Below are positions 18,552-27,850 of a DNA stretch of 64,000 nt, in pieces. Source of the DNA: Colwellia piezophila ATCC BAA-637 (GTDB lineage: Bacteria; Pseudomonadota; Gammaproteobacteria; Enterobacterales; Alteromonadaceae). Where the stretch lies: contig NZ_KB905164.1 in NCBI RefSeq assembly GCF_000378625.1, forward strand, positions 298,613 to 362,612. The letters are read 5' to 3'. Numbering within the stretch: position 1 is the stretch's first letter; each line of letters opens with the position of its first letter. Both the position numbers and the translations under genes were made by a program. The notes under the pieces are model-generated. The model did no database searches. It was not told where the DNA came from and saw only the letters and a program-made list of their open reading frames with translations.

Positions 18552-19796
18552 CTACAATTGAGCTTTAGCAAAGGCTTCATCCGTAATAGTTGTATATGTT
18601 TTATACCAAGCATTCATTTTTTCAGATATTTGCTCTACCGGTACTGGCTTACTTATAAGATAGCCTTGACAATAGTCACAGCCTAAACGCTTTAATAGTC
18701 GCCACTGCGTAGCATTTTCGACACCTTCAGCAATAGTTTTAAGTTTCAGCCTTTTCGCTAACCTGATACATGACTCAACAATGATCAAGGCATTCTTATC
18801 TGTGTCCATTTTACCAACAAATTGCCTATCAATTTTCAGTTCGTTAAAAGGCAGCTCGCTCAATTGCTCCATACTTGAATAACCGGTACCAAAATCATCA
18901 ATAGACATGTTAAAGCCATGCATTCTAAAACGTGAGATCACTTCTAAAGCCATAGCAGGATTTTTAGTGGTAGTTTGCTCTGTTATTTCGATTGTTATCT
19001 TATGATTTTTATTATTGAGGTTTTTATCCAAGTTAATTAACAAGGTTTGAATCGCATTACTTTCTAAATTTTTGTGGGAGACATTAATGGCTAGCTTTAC
19101 TGGCGAAGGCATATCTGAGAGGGTATTTAATTGACAAATACTTTCTCTGAACATTAATTCGGTTAATTGGTGTATTTGATCTGTTTTTTCCGCTAACTCA
19201 ATAAAATAATCAGGTGCAACAAGTCCGTAACTTGGGTGTTGCCAACGAGCCAACGATTCAAAGCCCAGTAAAGTACCATCGTGAAGACTTACTTGCGGTT
19301 GAAAATAAGGCATGATTTTCTGTTGAGCCAAAGCGATATCCAGCTCTTGTGCACTTAATTCAATAGTAGGTTTGGTATTTTGACTATGTTGGCTTTGCTC
19401 AAAGTGCTTTAATAAGGCCTTGGTTAACTCTGCAGGTTTTACTGGCTTTGATAGTGCGGCCAACATATTAAGGTTAAAAATGTCTACCATTTTGGCTGCG
19501 CTACGCAGTAAGCTTTCTTCCATCGCGCTTAACAACAAAATACTGCCCTTATAGTCACACTCGCTGAGGCGTCTAATTAAAGCGAGGCCATCCATATTTG
19601 GCATAGAAAGATCACAAATTACGACATCAAAAGCATGACTTTTTATTAATTCAAGTGCTTCTTCACCGTCTGTTGCTGACATAATAGTTATCACGCCAAC
19701 ACGCTTTAAAATTTGAGTTAAAGCATGTCGTTGAAAACTATCATCCTCAACAACTAGAACATTCAAACCGAATAACTTTCTAATATTATTTTCCAC
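18552..19796 (-). CDS. REC-EAL c-di-GMP phosphodiesterase (VieA-like, no HTH)
   Basis: A 414-aa protein. The receiver (about 10-130) has VVEDDSFQ, acceptor Asp in VICDLSMPNMDG and Lys in LSKPVKP. The EAL domain (about 150-400) keeps the catalytic set: ESLARW (EAL written ESL), AINVSHKN, EITEQTTT, SIDDFGTGYSS, LKIDRQF, IAEGVEN and QGYLISKP. Phosphorylation by the linked sensor would be expected to control c-di-GMP breakdown. Vibrio VieA has an additional C-terminal helix-turn-helix; this protein ends after EAL, so it cannot act directly on DNA. First gene of the three-gene Vie-like operon. Confidence 0.88.
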   Translation of the reverse strand: MENNIRKLFGLNVLVVEDDSFQRHALTQILKRVGVITIMSATDGEEALELIKSHAFDVVICDLSMPNMDGLALIRRLSECDYKGSILLLSAMEESLLRSAAKMVDIFNLNMLAALSKPVKPAELTKALLKHFEQSQHSQNTKPTIELSAQELDIALAQQKIMPYFQPQVSLHDGTLLGFESLARWQHPSYGLVAPDYFIELAEKTDQIHQLTELMFRESICQLNTLSDMPSPVKLAINVSHKNLESNAIQTLLINLDKNLNNKNHKITIEITEQTTTKNPAMALEVISRFRMHGFNMSIDDFGTGYSSMEQLSELPFNELKIDRQFVGKMDTDKNALIIVESCIRLAKRLKLKTIAEGVENATQWRLLKRLGCDYCQGYLISKPVPVEQISEKMNAWYKTYTTITDEAFAKAQL

Positions 19797-19980
19797 ATCA
19801 AAACCCTAAAATTCATATGCGCGGAGTATAAAAAATATCCAATGAAATCTTTGCGTTAAATTGTAAACAAATAGGGGGTAAATTGTATTATTGGTCGTTT
19901 ATTCGTCTTTAAATGTAAGCAGCGATATTATTGATGAAACAATAACAAGTGCTTAGCTAGATCCATATCCGCCCGTATTA

Positions 19981-20015
19981 TCTACCGAGAAAATCTACCG
20001 AGAAAATCTACCGAG
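19981..20015. repeat. 13-bp tandem repeat, 2.7 copies
   Basis: TCTACCGAGAAAA occurs at 19981-19993 and 19994-20006, with a third partial copy TCTACCGAG at 20007-20015. It lies in the 436-base spacer between the REC-EAL promoter side and the OsmC-YcaO gene. Nothing else was recognised in that spacer besides the terminator at 20172. Confidence 0.7.
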
Positions 20016-20171
20016 CATATCAACAAGGAATATTAGCGAGTTTTACCTTGATAGAAGGTTCGAGGGGTGTGCTTGCGCATGGCATAATTGCAATCACAGA
20101 AAAGTGAAATCAATATTTAGGAAAAATCGTGTATCTTTGATCGGCATAACACTTTGATAAATCAAAAAAAA

Positions 20172-20197
20172 GACAGTGTTTGTCAGCAAACACTGTC
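20172..20197. terminator. Rho-independent terminator of the OsmC-YcaO gene
   Basis: An 11-bp perfect stem, GACAGTGTTTG (20172-20182) and CAAACACTGTC (20187-20197), with a TCAG loop. It has A-rich sequence on the left and TTTTATAT on the right, so it can act in both directions. It lies 36 bases past the stop codon at 20233. Confidence 0.9.
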
Positions 20198-20232
20198 TTT
20201 TATATATCATTTCAACAACTAGCTAATTTTTG

Positions 20233-22449
20233 CTATTTTGCTGCAGCTAGCTTGCGCGCTTGATGCAATTTCTTGTAGCTTTCAATCAATCGTTGATGTT
20301 TATCTAATCCTTCAAGCTTCATACTGGTTGGCGTTAAACCAAAGAACCTTACTTCGCCAAACACTGAACCAACAACATTGGTCATGTTTTCTTCGCCGAA
20401 CATTCTATTGAAGTTACCGATAAAGTCTTCCAGTTCCATTTCTTCATCGATAGTAACTTCAAGCACAGCATGAACGGCTTGATAGAATAAACCGCGCTCT
20501 ACGGTATTATCATTGTATTGTAAAAATTCTCCCACTAACTCAATGGCATCTTCAAGCGCACCTAACGCTAGACAGATAAGAATTTTCAACTCAAGGATAG
20601 TTAATTGGCCCCAAACGGTATTTTCATCAAACTCAATACCAATTAAGGTTTTGATATCAATGTAATTATCTTGTTGGCTTTCTTCTAAACGGTCAAACAA
20701 ACTGGTTAATTGCTCTTCATCTAAACTATGCAGATTTAAGATATCTTCGCGATAAGCAAGTGACTTATTAGTATTATCCCAAATCAAGTCTTCTACTGGA
20801 TAAATTTCTGAATAATCAGGTACTAGAATACGACAAGCCGTAGCACCAAGTTGATTAAACTCAGCAATATACACTTCTTTACCTAGGTCTTTTAAAATGT
20901 CCATTAAGCCGGTATTTTCTTCTTCATTGCTGCCAGAGAAATCCCATTCAACAAAATCATAATCGTGCTTGGCACTAAAGAAGCGCCATGAGATAACACC
21001 GGTTGAATCAATAAAGTGATCAACAAAGTTTTCCGGCTCAGTCACCGCCATGCTATTAAAAGTAGGCTTAGGTACGTCATTTAAACCTTCAAAACTACGA
21101 CCTTGTAATAATTCAGTTAAGCTACGCTCTAACGCCACTTCAAAGCTTGGATGAGCACCAAATGAGGCAAATACACCACCATTTTTAGGGTTCATCAAAG
21201 TGACACACATTACGGGGAACTTACCGCCTAATGAGGCATCTTTTACTACCACAGGAAAACCCTGTTTTTCTAAGCCTTCAATGCCCGCTAATATAGCGGG
21301 GTATTTAGCAATAACGTCTTTAGGTACATCAGGTAAAACAATTTCTTCGGCAATAATTTGCTTTTTAACCGCGCGTTCAAAAATCTCAGACAAGCATTGT
21401 ACTTTCGCTTCAGCTAAGTTGTTACCTGCACTCATACCATTACTTAAAAATAAATTTTCAATTAAGTTTGATGGAAAATAAACCGTTTCACCATCAGACT
21501 GGCGTACATAAGGAATTGAACAAATACCACGTTCCGCCATACCTGAGTTAGTATCAATCAGGTTTGAACCACGCAACTCGTCTTCAGGGTTGTATATAGC
21601 TAAACAATAGTCATCTAAAATATCGCTTGGCAGTGCATCATCTACGCCTGGTTTAAACCACTTTTCATTGGGATAATGAACAAAATCACTGGTGGCAATA
21701 TCAGTACCGAAAAATTGATCGTTATAAAAGAAATTACAGTTAAGGCGTTCAATAAACTCACCTAAGGCAGAGGCAAGTGCACTTTCTTTTGTTGCGCCTT
21801 TACCGTTAGTGAAACACATAGGAGATGCGGCATCACGAATATGCAGTGACCATACATTAGGTACTATATTGCGCCACGAAGAGATTTCGATTTTCATGCC
21901 AAGGTCGGCTAACAGGCCTGACATATTGGCAATGGTTTCTTCTAAAGGTAAATCTTTACCTAAAATAAAAGTGCTAGCGCCATCTTCAGGTTGTAACATC
22001 AACATAGCTTGAGCATCTTCTTCAAGGCTAGTAACGGCTTCAACTTTAAATTCTGGCCCTTTCTGCACGACTTTTTTCACGGTACAGCGGTCTATTGACC
22101 TTAAAATACCTTTTTTGTCTTTTTCAGAAATACTGTCAGGTAGTTCGACCTGAATTTGAAAAATTTGGTTATATCTGTCTTCCGGGTCAACAATATTATT
22201 TTGTGATAAACGAATATTATCCGTTGGAATATCACGAGAATTACAATAGACCTTAACAAAGTACGCTGCACACATAGCCGAAGATGCTAAGAAATAATCA
22301 AAAGGACCTGGTGCTGAGCCGTCACCTTTATAACGAATAGGTTGATCAGCGATGACACTAAAATCGTCAAACTTGGCTTCAAGTCTAAGGTTGTCGAGAA
22401 AGTTAACTTTGATTTCCATTGATATATTTCCGAAGTTGTATGCAGCCAA
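20233..22449 (-). CDS. OsmC-YcaO fusion protein
   Basis: A 738-aa protein. Residues about 10-150 are OsmC-like (KFDDFSVIADQP, GPFDYFLASSAMCAAYFVKVYC). Residues about 165-580 are a YcaO domain close to E. coli YcaO (GKGATKESALASALGEFIERL, NLAEAKVQCLSEIFERAVKK, SFEVALERSLTELLQG). A helical C-terminal tail follows. The start could lie at Met 11 (MEIKVNFLDN, 22419), which has GGAAATATATCAATG before it. YcaO proteins activate amides with ATP; the E. coli protein is linked to ribosomal protein S12 methylthiolation. The OsmC Cys in SSAMCAAYF is present, so a redox role in the same polypeptide is possible. No peptide substrate gene is adjacent. Confidence 0.85.
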   Translation of the reverse strand: MAAYNFGNISMEIKVNFLDNLRLEAKFDDFSVIADQPIRYKGDGSAPGPFDYFLASSAMCAAYFVKVYCNSRDIPTDNIRLSQNNIVDPEDRYNQIFQIQVELPDSISEKDKKGILRSIDRCTVKKVVQKGPEFKVEAVTSLEEDAQAMLMLQPEDGASTFILGKDLPLEETIANMSGLLADLGMKIEISSWRNIVPNVWSLHIRDAASPMCFTNGKGATKESALASALGEFIERLNCNFFYNDQFFGTDIATSDFVHYPNEKWFKPGVDDALPSDILDDYCLAIYNPEDELRGSNLIDTNSGMAERGICSIPYVRQSDGETVYFPSNLIENLFLSNGMSAGNNLAEAKVQCLSEIFERAVKKQIIAEEIVLPDVPKDVIAKYPAILAGIEGLEKQGFPVVVKDASLGGKFPVMCVTLMNPKNGGVFASFGAHPSFEVALERSLTELLQGRSFEGLNDVPKPTFNSMAVTEPENFVDHFIDSTGVISWRFFSAKHDYDFVEWDFSGSNEEENTGLMDILKDLGKEVYIAEFNQLGATACRILVPDYSEIYPVEDLIWDNTNKSLAYREDILNLHSLDEEQLTSLFDRLEESQQDNYIDIKTLIGIEFDENTVWGQLTILELKILICLALGALEDAIELVGEFLQYNDNTVERGLFYQAVHAVLEVTIDEEMELEDFIGNFNRMFGEENMTNVVGSVFGEVRFFGLTPTSMKLEGLDKHQRLIESYKKLHQARKLAAAK

Positions 22450-22611
22450 TCAATAGATTGGTTCTAATGGCGCTAATTATCGGATTTTTTGCGCCATTAG
22501 TCTTGGATTAATTAAGCAATAATGAAATAAAATGCATAAAGCGCTATTTCTCGATGAAATAGCGCTTACTTCCTCAGACTTATTTAGGCTAAGTTTTTAA
22601 AGAGACCTTTA

Positions 22612-22914
22612 CTAAAGAGAAGCTACCTCAATAGTACTATCTGAAAACTGTAGCTTTTCAATATCTACTAAGGTATTCATGCCATCGCGATCATCTTGTA
22701 AGTCTTGCACCTTAACTGCACCATTTTCATTGGTAATTTGATATTGCGCAGCTTGACCAGCAAAGATCACCGTATTAAAACCTGTATTGCCGTTAATATT
22801 GTTATCAAACTGGTTCGCCACCACATTGCTATCTTTGTTACCTGTCAAAGTGTCATCTTTAAGGTATTGTGCGTGTTTGAGAGCAACGCTGAGATGGCGT
22901 ATTTTAACCAGCAC
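22612..22914 (-). pseudogene. C-terminal remnant of an RTX/hemolysin-type calcium-binding protein
   Basis: Only about 80 residues look protein-like: DDTLTGNKDSNVVANQFDNN, then NTVIFAGQAAQYQI and DGMNTLVDIEKLQFSDSTIEV. The last phrase is the usual end of the segment after RTX nonapeptides in secreted type I proteins. No nonapeptide array or catalytic domain remains upstream, and the only start is a GTG in unrelated sequence. I read it as the tail of a deleted large secreted protein. Confidence 0.55.
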
Positions 22915-23052
22915 AAGTGAGCAATTATTTAATGAAATTGCTTTAATACCAAACTCATTGATATTACTTCATCGATACAATCACAGTTGATACCCGCCTT
23001 GGCATGATGCTTTTCTATGGCTACTTTGCTGATAACAACTGTCGTAACATGG

Positions 23053-24327
23053 TTAACTTGCTGTTGGAGCAGCCGCTTTGGGTAGGCTAATAACAAAGTG
23101 TACCCCTATAGCTGACTCCTCTATTGATATTTCGCCATGTAACTGCTGTGTGATGATGCTTTTGGCAATACTAAGCCCTAGACCACTACAGCCTGAAATT
23201 CGATTTGTGCTATAGAAGGGGGAAAAAATCTTCTTATGGTCTGACTTATCAATACCTTTGCCATTATCTAAATAATGTAGCTTGATAACATTAGGGTAAT
23301 TTTTAAATTTAACTTCTATTTCCGGGTTATCAATACCAACTAAACCATGTTCAAGGGAGTTTTTACAGAGAATCAGTAAAACTTGCAGGAATAATTCAGC
23401 TGAAATAAATGCCTGGGTATCAAGGTGTTCATTATGCTCAATGTTATACTTTACCTGAAGACTATTCAGCTCCTTTTTATATTTATCCTGCGCCGCTATT
23501 ACTAACGGATATAAGGCTATTGACTGACTAGTAGTTTCAAAATCATTGGCTAATAACTCCCGTAAGATAGTCACTTTCTCGGCAGAAGTTTCTAGACTCT
23601 TACTGAGGATTTTGACACCTTCTTGCATGGTATTGAGACAGTTAGTTAAGTTTTTTTGACTGAGTGATTTTTCCTTTAATTTTTGCTGAATTTTTTCTAT
23701 GTTTGACTCGATAACACTCGTGGTAGTAATTCCGACTCCTAATGGCGTATTAATTTCATGAGAAATGCCTCGGATCAACATAGCAAGATCTTCAAGCTGC
23801 TGCTTTTCATCTTCAATACGTTGAAAATGTAATTGCCGTAATTGCAGCTCAAAACTGTGCTTGATAGCTGCCAATAACTCCATGATTGTTTCTGAAAAAA
23901 CATGCTCTTTGTTATCTAAAATACAGATAGTACCAAAGGGACAACCGTCACCATCAACTATGGGTAAGCCTAAATAGGCCACCATGTTAAGTTTTATATC
24001 CGGATTATTCTGCCACTTTTCATCAATGAGGGCATTTGGAATATGGAGTTGCTGCTGAGACTTAATAACGTGTTCACAATAAAGCCCTGAGCTATTGAGG
24101 ATGTCAGAATCGCCAATATTATAGGGATTTTCACTATGGTCATTTTTGCTAAAAACGCTAATTTTATCCTGTTCAACTCGCATCACTAAGGCAACGGGTA
24201 CCTCGGCAAGTTTAGCGACTACCGCAAGGGTTTTATTCCAGCTATCAATTAGTTGCTGATAAATTTGATTATGCAAAGAATCTTCTCCATAAGGCCATGC
24301 ATCAATTAATGGTAGTAATGTTAGCAT
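23053..24327 (-). CDS. GAF-domain sensor histidine kinase
   Basis: A 424-aa cytoplasmic protein without membrane helices. The GAF domain spans about 25-170 (CEHVIKSQQQLHIPNALIDE, YLGLPIVDGDGCPFGTICILD). The kinase His is in IRGISHEINTPLG (about 190), and the HATPase has NSLEHG, DNGKGID and GCSGLGLSIAKS. It resembles cytosolic GAF kinases with an HWE/HisKA-like core. Its natural partner may have been the response regulator that starts 234 bases away on the opposite strand and is now broken. Confidence 0.82.
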   Translation of the reverse strand: MLTLLPLIDAWPYGEDSLHNQIYQQLIDSWNKTLAVVAKLAEVPVALVMRVEQDKISVFSKNDHSENPYNIGDSDILNSSGLYCEHVIKSQQQLHIPNALIDEKWQNNPDIKLNMVAYLGLPIVDGDGCPFGTICILDNKEHVFSETIMELLAAIKHSFELQLRQLHFQRIEDEKQQLEDLAMLIRGISHEINTPLGVGITTTSVIESNIEKIQQKLKEKSLSQKNLTNCLNTMQEGVKILSKSLETSAEKVTILRELLANDFETTSQSIALYPLVIAAQDKYKKELNSLQVKYNIEHNEHLDTQAFISAELFLQVLLILCKNSLEHGLVGIDNPEIEVKFKNYPNVIKLHYLDNGKGIDKSDHKKIFSPFYSTNRISGCSGLGLSIAKSIITQQLHGEISIEESAIGVHFVISLPKAAAPTAS

Positions 24328-24560
24328 AAGAAAGGATTGCTAAGTCAGCAGATAGAAAGAGTTTTTAGTTACCCGCCTAGCTAAAAGGTAAGGCTTAAGG
24401 CTAAATAAATTCTTGGGCACTATGGCTGAGCAGCACGGTTGTTCTTCCCCCTTACAAAGTAAGCCGGTGTAAGTAATAACTAATGTATGTAAGCAAGACT
24501 TTTATAACCGGGGTTTTTACGTTAAATTTTCATGGTGACTGAATAATACCGAGAAAATTA

Positions 24561-25016
24561 ATGAGTAAAACTAGAATATTACTTATTGAAGATGACGCTG
24601 AAACATCACGCTTAACCGCCATGTATTTAGAAGTTGAAGGTTAACAAGTTACCGTTATTGACGATGGCGCACTGGCCTTAGAGGCGATAAAGGATGCCCA
24701 GCCCGAGATGATTATTCTTGATTTGATGTTACCCAGCATGAGCGGCATTGAAAGATGCAAACTTGCCAGAGAATTTTACCAACAGCCTATTTTAATTCTC
24801 ACTGCCTGTGATGACGACATTAGTGAAGTCAATTTACTAAAAATGGGCGCCGATGATTATTTGGTAATACCTTTACGCCCGCATGTGCTCGTTGTCAGAA
24901 CAGAAGCGCTATTACGACGCAGCCAAGTAAATCTAGACAATCAAAGCACTCCATCAACTACAGAAGCTTACTTAACAATCTATAACGAAAGCAGCAGCGA
25001 CAAAAATGGCCGGTAA
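24561..25016 (+). pseudogene. OmpR/PhoB-type response regulator, interrupted by in-frame TAA and lacking its DNA-binding domain
   Basis: From ATG at 24561 the frame reads SKTRILLIEDDAETSRLTAMYLEVEG. A TAA at 24642-24644 interrupts it, where homologues have an aromatic residue, and the frame continues QVTVIDDGALALEAI, IILDLMLPSMSG and MGADDYLVIPLRPHVL to a stop at 25014-25016. The stop is in frame, so a single base change broke the receiver. The conserved receiver Lys is replaced (YLVIP instead of YLxKP). The winged-helix output domain is absent, and the last 30 residues are unrelated. The gene was probably already defective. Confidence 0.88.
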
Positions 25017-25254
25017 GATTTTCGTCTCTGAATCACCTTGAAGCGGGGCACTGTGCTCTTTTACCAAAGGGCTTTAATAGCAAGTGTTCGCAGGTAACAC
25101 CCACTTGTTTAAAATTCACTCAGTCAAAACTCTCTCAGTAAACGTAACTAGCGTTTCATTACCAGACTTTACTAAACAACTTATGGTAACGAAACGTTTT
25201 CTTTAGGTTCCTTATTTAAGCTCTATGCTTAATCCTTTTCTTTAAGTCCTTTCT

Positions 25255-26859
25255 TTAAGCTCTTTCCTTAAGGTATGTCAGTGCATCTAATCGTGTGGCA
25301 AAAACATGCTCTGCGGGTATTTTTTCAAGTAACTTTAATTTATTAAAATCTTCTCGTACTCGCTCACAGACATTGGATAGTAAAATATCTCTGCCTTGAT
25401 TTCGATAACTGACAATAATCTCCTCAATGGCAATAGTACTGGTAATGCCAACAAAGCGGGCATCAGTTAAATCAATTAATAAGGTTTTATTTTGATCTGT
25501 CTCTGAAACACTTTGCTTTAAGCCGCGCGCCACGCCAAAGCCAATTGGCCCTGAAATATTAAGTAATAACACGCTATCGTCCATAGATTCTAATAATTGT
25601 CTCTCTGGGTTTGATAGATGCTCGGCCTCTTTGGCAGTACATAGCTTTATATTATCAAGTTGGATTACTGATAAGCGGCGAATGGTCACTAGATTTGCTA
25701 TAAATACACCCACTAGTACCGCAGTGACTAAATCAAAGGCTACCGACATCACCATGGTAGAGATCATTAAAGCAACACTGAATAAAGGTACTTGATGGAT
25801 ACGTTTAAGGAAGTTCCAATCAATGATGCTAATGCCAACGTGGGTTAAAATTGCGGCTAACACTGCCACTGGAATATAGGCTGTGTATTCCCCTGCCCAT
25901 AAAACTATGGCTAAAATAAACAGCGCATGAAGAATGCCCGACAAAGGTGTGGTACCACCAGCCCTTAAATTGGTTACGGTACGCATAGTTGCGCCACCAC
26001 CCGGTAATGCGCCAAATAATCCGGCAACCATATTACCTATGCCTTGGCCGACCAGCTCTTGGTCCGAGTCATGTAATTCGTTGGTAATACTATCCACTGT
26101 TAATGAAGTCATTAACGAGTCTAAAGTACTTAAGGTGGCAATTAATAGTGCCGATTTAATCATTTCACTGGCTAAAGAGCTCTCCCACACTGGCATATTA
26201 AAATCTGGTAATTCGCTAGCAATAGCGCCAACAACGGGCATTTCAGCGCCAGAAAAAATATAAAAACATGTTGCACCCGCGACCGCGATAATACTGGCAG
26301 GTACTACCCGGCTAAATTTTTGCGGCCAGATAAAGAGTATTGATAAAAAAGCTAGTCCTAATAAGGTATTAGTGCTAGTTAAAGTAGTTAACGACAGCTC
26401 TAATTCCGGTAATGAGTGGCCAAACAAGGGCTCAATTTGCGAGAGTATGATCAATACGCCAATACCCGAGGTAAAACCTGAAATAACCGGATATGAAACT
26501 AAAATAAAGTACTTACCTAGCTTAAAAAAACCAAATAACATTTGAAACAAGCCTGCCAGTGTTACCACAGTAAATGCAGCGGCAATACCATTCTCGGGTG
26601 ATTGCGCGACAAAGCTAGTTAATATGGCAACCATAGCCACAGTTAAACCCGTATTGGGACCAGAGATCTGTTGATTGGTGCCACCAAATAAAGAGGCAAA
26701 TAAACCGGTTATAATCGCACAATAAATACCGGCACTAGCACCCGCCCCCGAGGTAACGCCGAAAGCTAAAGCAAAAGGCAAAGCGACGATAGTTGATGTT
26801 AATGCACCAAAAATATCACCTTTAATGGTTCGTCGATTAAAATGTGCTAGAGAAAGCAT
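25255..26859 (-). CDS. SulP-family inorganic anion transporter
   Basis: A 534-aa protein with about 10-12 membrane helices followed by a cytoplasmic STAS domain (about 410-530). Family marks are ALPFALAFGVTSGAG, GGTNQQISGPNTGLTVAMV, GLFGALPGGGATMRTVTN and, in STAS, DLTDARFVGITSTIAIEEI. Members carry sulfate, bicarbonate or other anions by symport or exchange. No carbonic anhydrase or sulfate gene lies beside it, so the substrate is open. Monocistronic. Confidence 0.88.
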   Translation of the reverse strand: MLSLAHFNRRTIKGDIFGALTSTIVALPFALAFGVTSGAGASAGIYCAIITGLFASLFGGTNQQISGPNTGLTVAMVAILTSFVAQSPENGIAAAFTVVTLAGLFQMLFGFFKLGKYFILVSYPVISGFTSGIGVLIILSQIEPLFGHSLPELELSLTTLTSTNTLLGLAFLSILFIWPQKFSRVVPASIIAVAGATCFYIFSGAEMPVVGAIASELPDFNMPVWESSLASEMIKSALLIATLSTLDSLMTSLTVDSITNELHDSDQELVGQGIGNMVAGLFGALPGGGATMRTVTNLRAGGTTPLSGILHALFILAIVLWAGEYTAYIPVAVLAAILTHVGISIIDWNFLKRIHQVPLFSVALMISTMVMSVAFDLVTAVLVGVFIANLVTIRRLSVIQLDNIKLCTAKEAEHLSNPERQLLESMDDSVLLLNISGPIGFGVARGLKQSVSETDQNKTLLIDLTDARFVGITSTIAIEEIIVSYRNQGRDILLSNVCERVREDFNKLKLLEKIPAEHVFATRLDALTYLKERA

Positions 26860-27400
26860 GGCTACCTAATTTAATTTTTTGGTTAGTGGCATTTATTTAT
26901 CTTGAACGTATTATCACAAATCTGATATCACGTACTTTTTTCTTGCGTAATGCCATAAAAAACACGGTTACTAAATGATCTACAACATTATTGCTATAGA
27001 CCGAATTAGACCCTAAGGCAAATTGTACACTAAAAAAGCATTTCTTGACACTATTGACAAGTTTTCTATATTAAGGATAGGATGAAGTGTTCATTATCAG
27101 ATAAAAAGTCAAAGTCTAATAACGATATTAGCAATAATAAAATTCTGGGAGCTATGCTGAAACCTTGAAACTATAGAATTAAATTCGACTCGATTTTACT
27201 AGGTGAAATTTTAAGCTTTAACTTCTATTGTACGCTCTAGTCCGCTTTAATTTTATAAATTATAGCGAACACCCTGTAGTTTTGATGGGTTTCACCATAT
27301 GGAATTAACAAACTGTTATACTTATTAACTTTAACTTTTATTTGTGTACTAATGAGACAGCTAAACGGAAATCGGGTCCAACACAGCCTCTTTCTAATAA
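26860..27400. other. Long intergenic region between SulP and the MITE-like repeat
   Basis: No coding frame of note. A good sigma-70-like promoter is visible on the plus strand (27045-27072). The rest is AT-rich. Confidence 0.4.
27045..27072 (+). promoter_or_regulatory. Sigma-70-like promoter without an adjacent gene
   Basis: TTGACA at 27045-27050 and TATATT at 27067-27072, 16 bases apart. A second TTGACA at 27054-27059 stands 18 bases before TAGGAT. The next gene in this direction, the purine permease, starts about 770 bases later, so the transcript is a long leader or a small RNA. Confidence 0.4.
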
Positions 27401-27710
27401 TACCAAGTCCATTAAGTTAGTTCCCACTCAGAGCTTGCCAGTGGTTTGAGAACAAATAGAATTTTTTTGCATATAGTCACTCTATATGAAAGAAATTCTG
27501 TGCGGTTATCGAATCACTGGAAAGCTCCCGTAGGGCGAATTTAAAAGGCTTACAAGCAGCGTTATTGATTTTGAGAAGGACGCTACATGGATGTAGCTTA
27601 TTTGAGAATGCAGGAGCTTATTCTCCTGAATAACCATTATCTACAATCAATGCCTTGCCTCTAAGGCTTTTAACTCTCGCTGAGTGGGAAGAAACTTATT
27701 GGAATTGGTA
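27401..27710. repeat. MITE-like interspersed repeat, copy A
   Basis: About 310 bp bounded by inverted ends: TACCAAGTCCATTAAGTTAG at the left, and at the right the complement of TACCAATTCCAATAAGTTTC. Both continue with TTCCCACTCAG. The right half shares long stretches with copy B at 33105-33367 (TTTAAAAGGCTTA, GCAGCGTTATTGATTTTGA, GAATAACCATT, TGCCTTGCCTCTAAG). No protein is encoded. TA at each edge may be a target duplication. Confidence 0.75.
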
Positions 27711-27850
27711 TAATAGCAAACGCTGGCATTACTTGCTTTACCGGTAGCACCGCGACAAAAAGGTCAAATTTTAAAAATTATTACCAGCAGGTCAAAATAA
27801 AAAATACAAATAAACGACCTTAAATTTCAACCAATGAGAGAACTGTAGTT

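Noticed and set aside
19981..20015. CRISPR-like array
   Set aside because: The units are contiguous 13-mers without spacers, so this is a simple tandem repeat.
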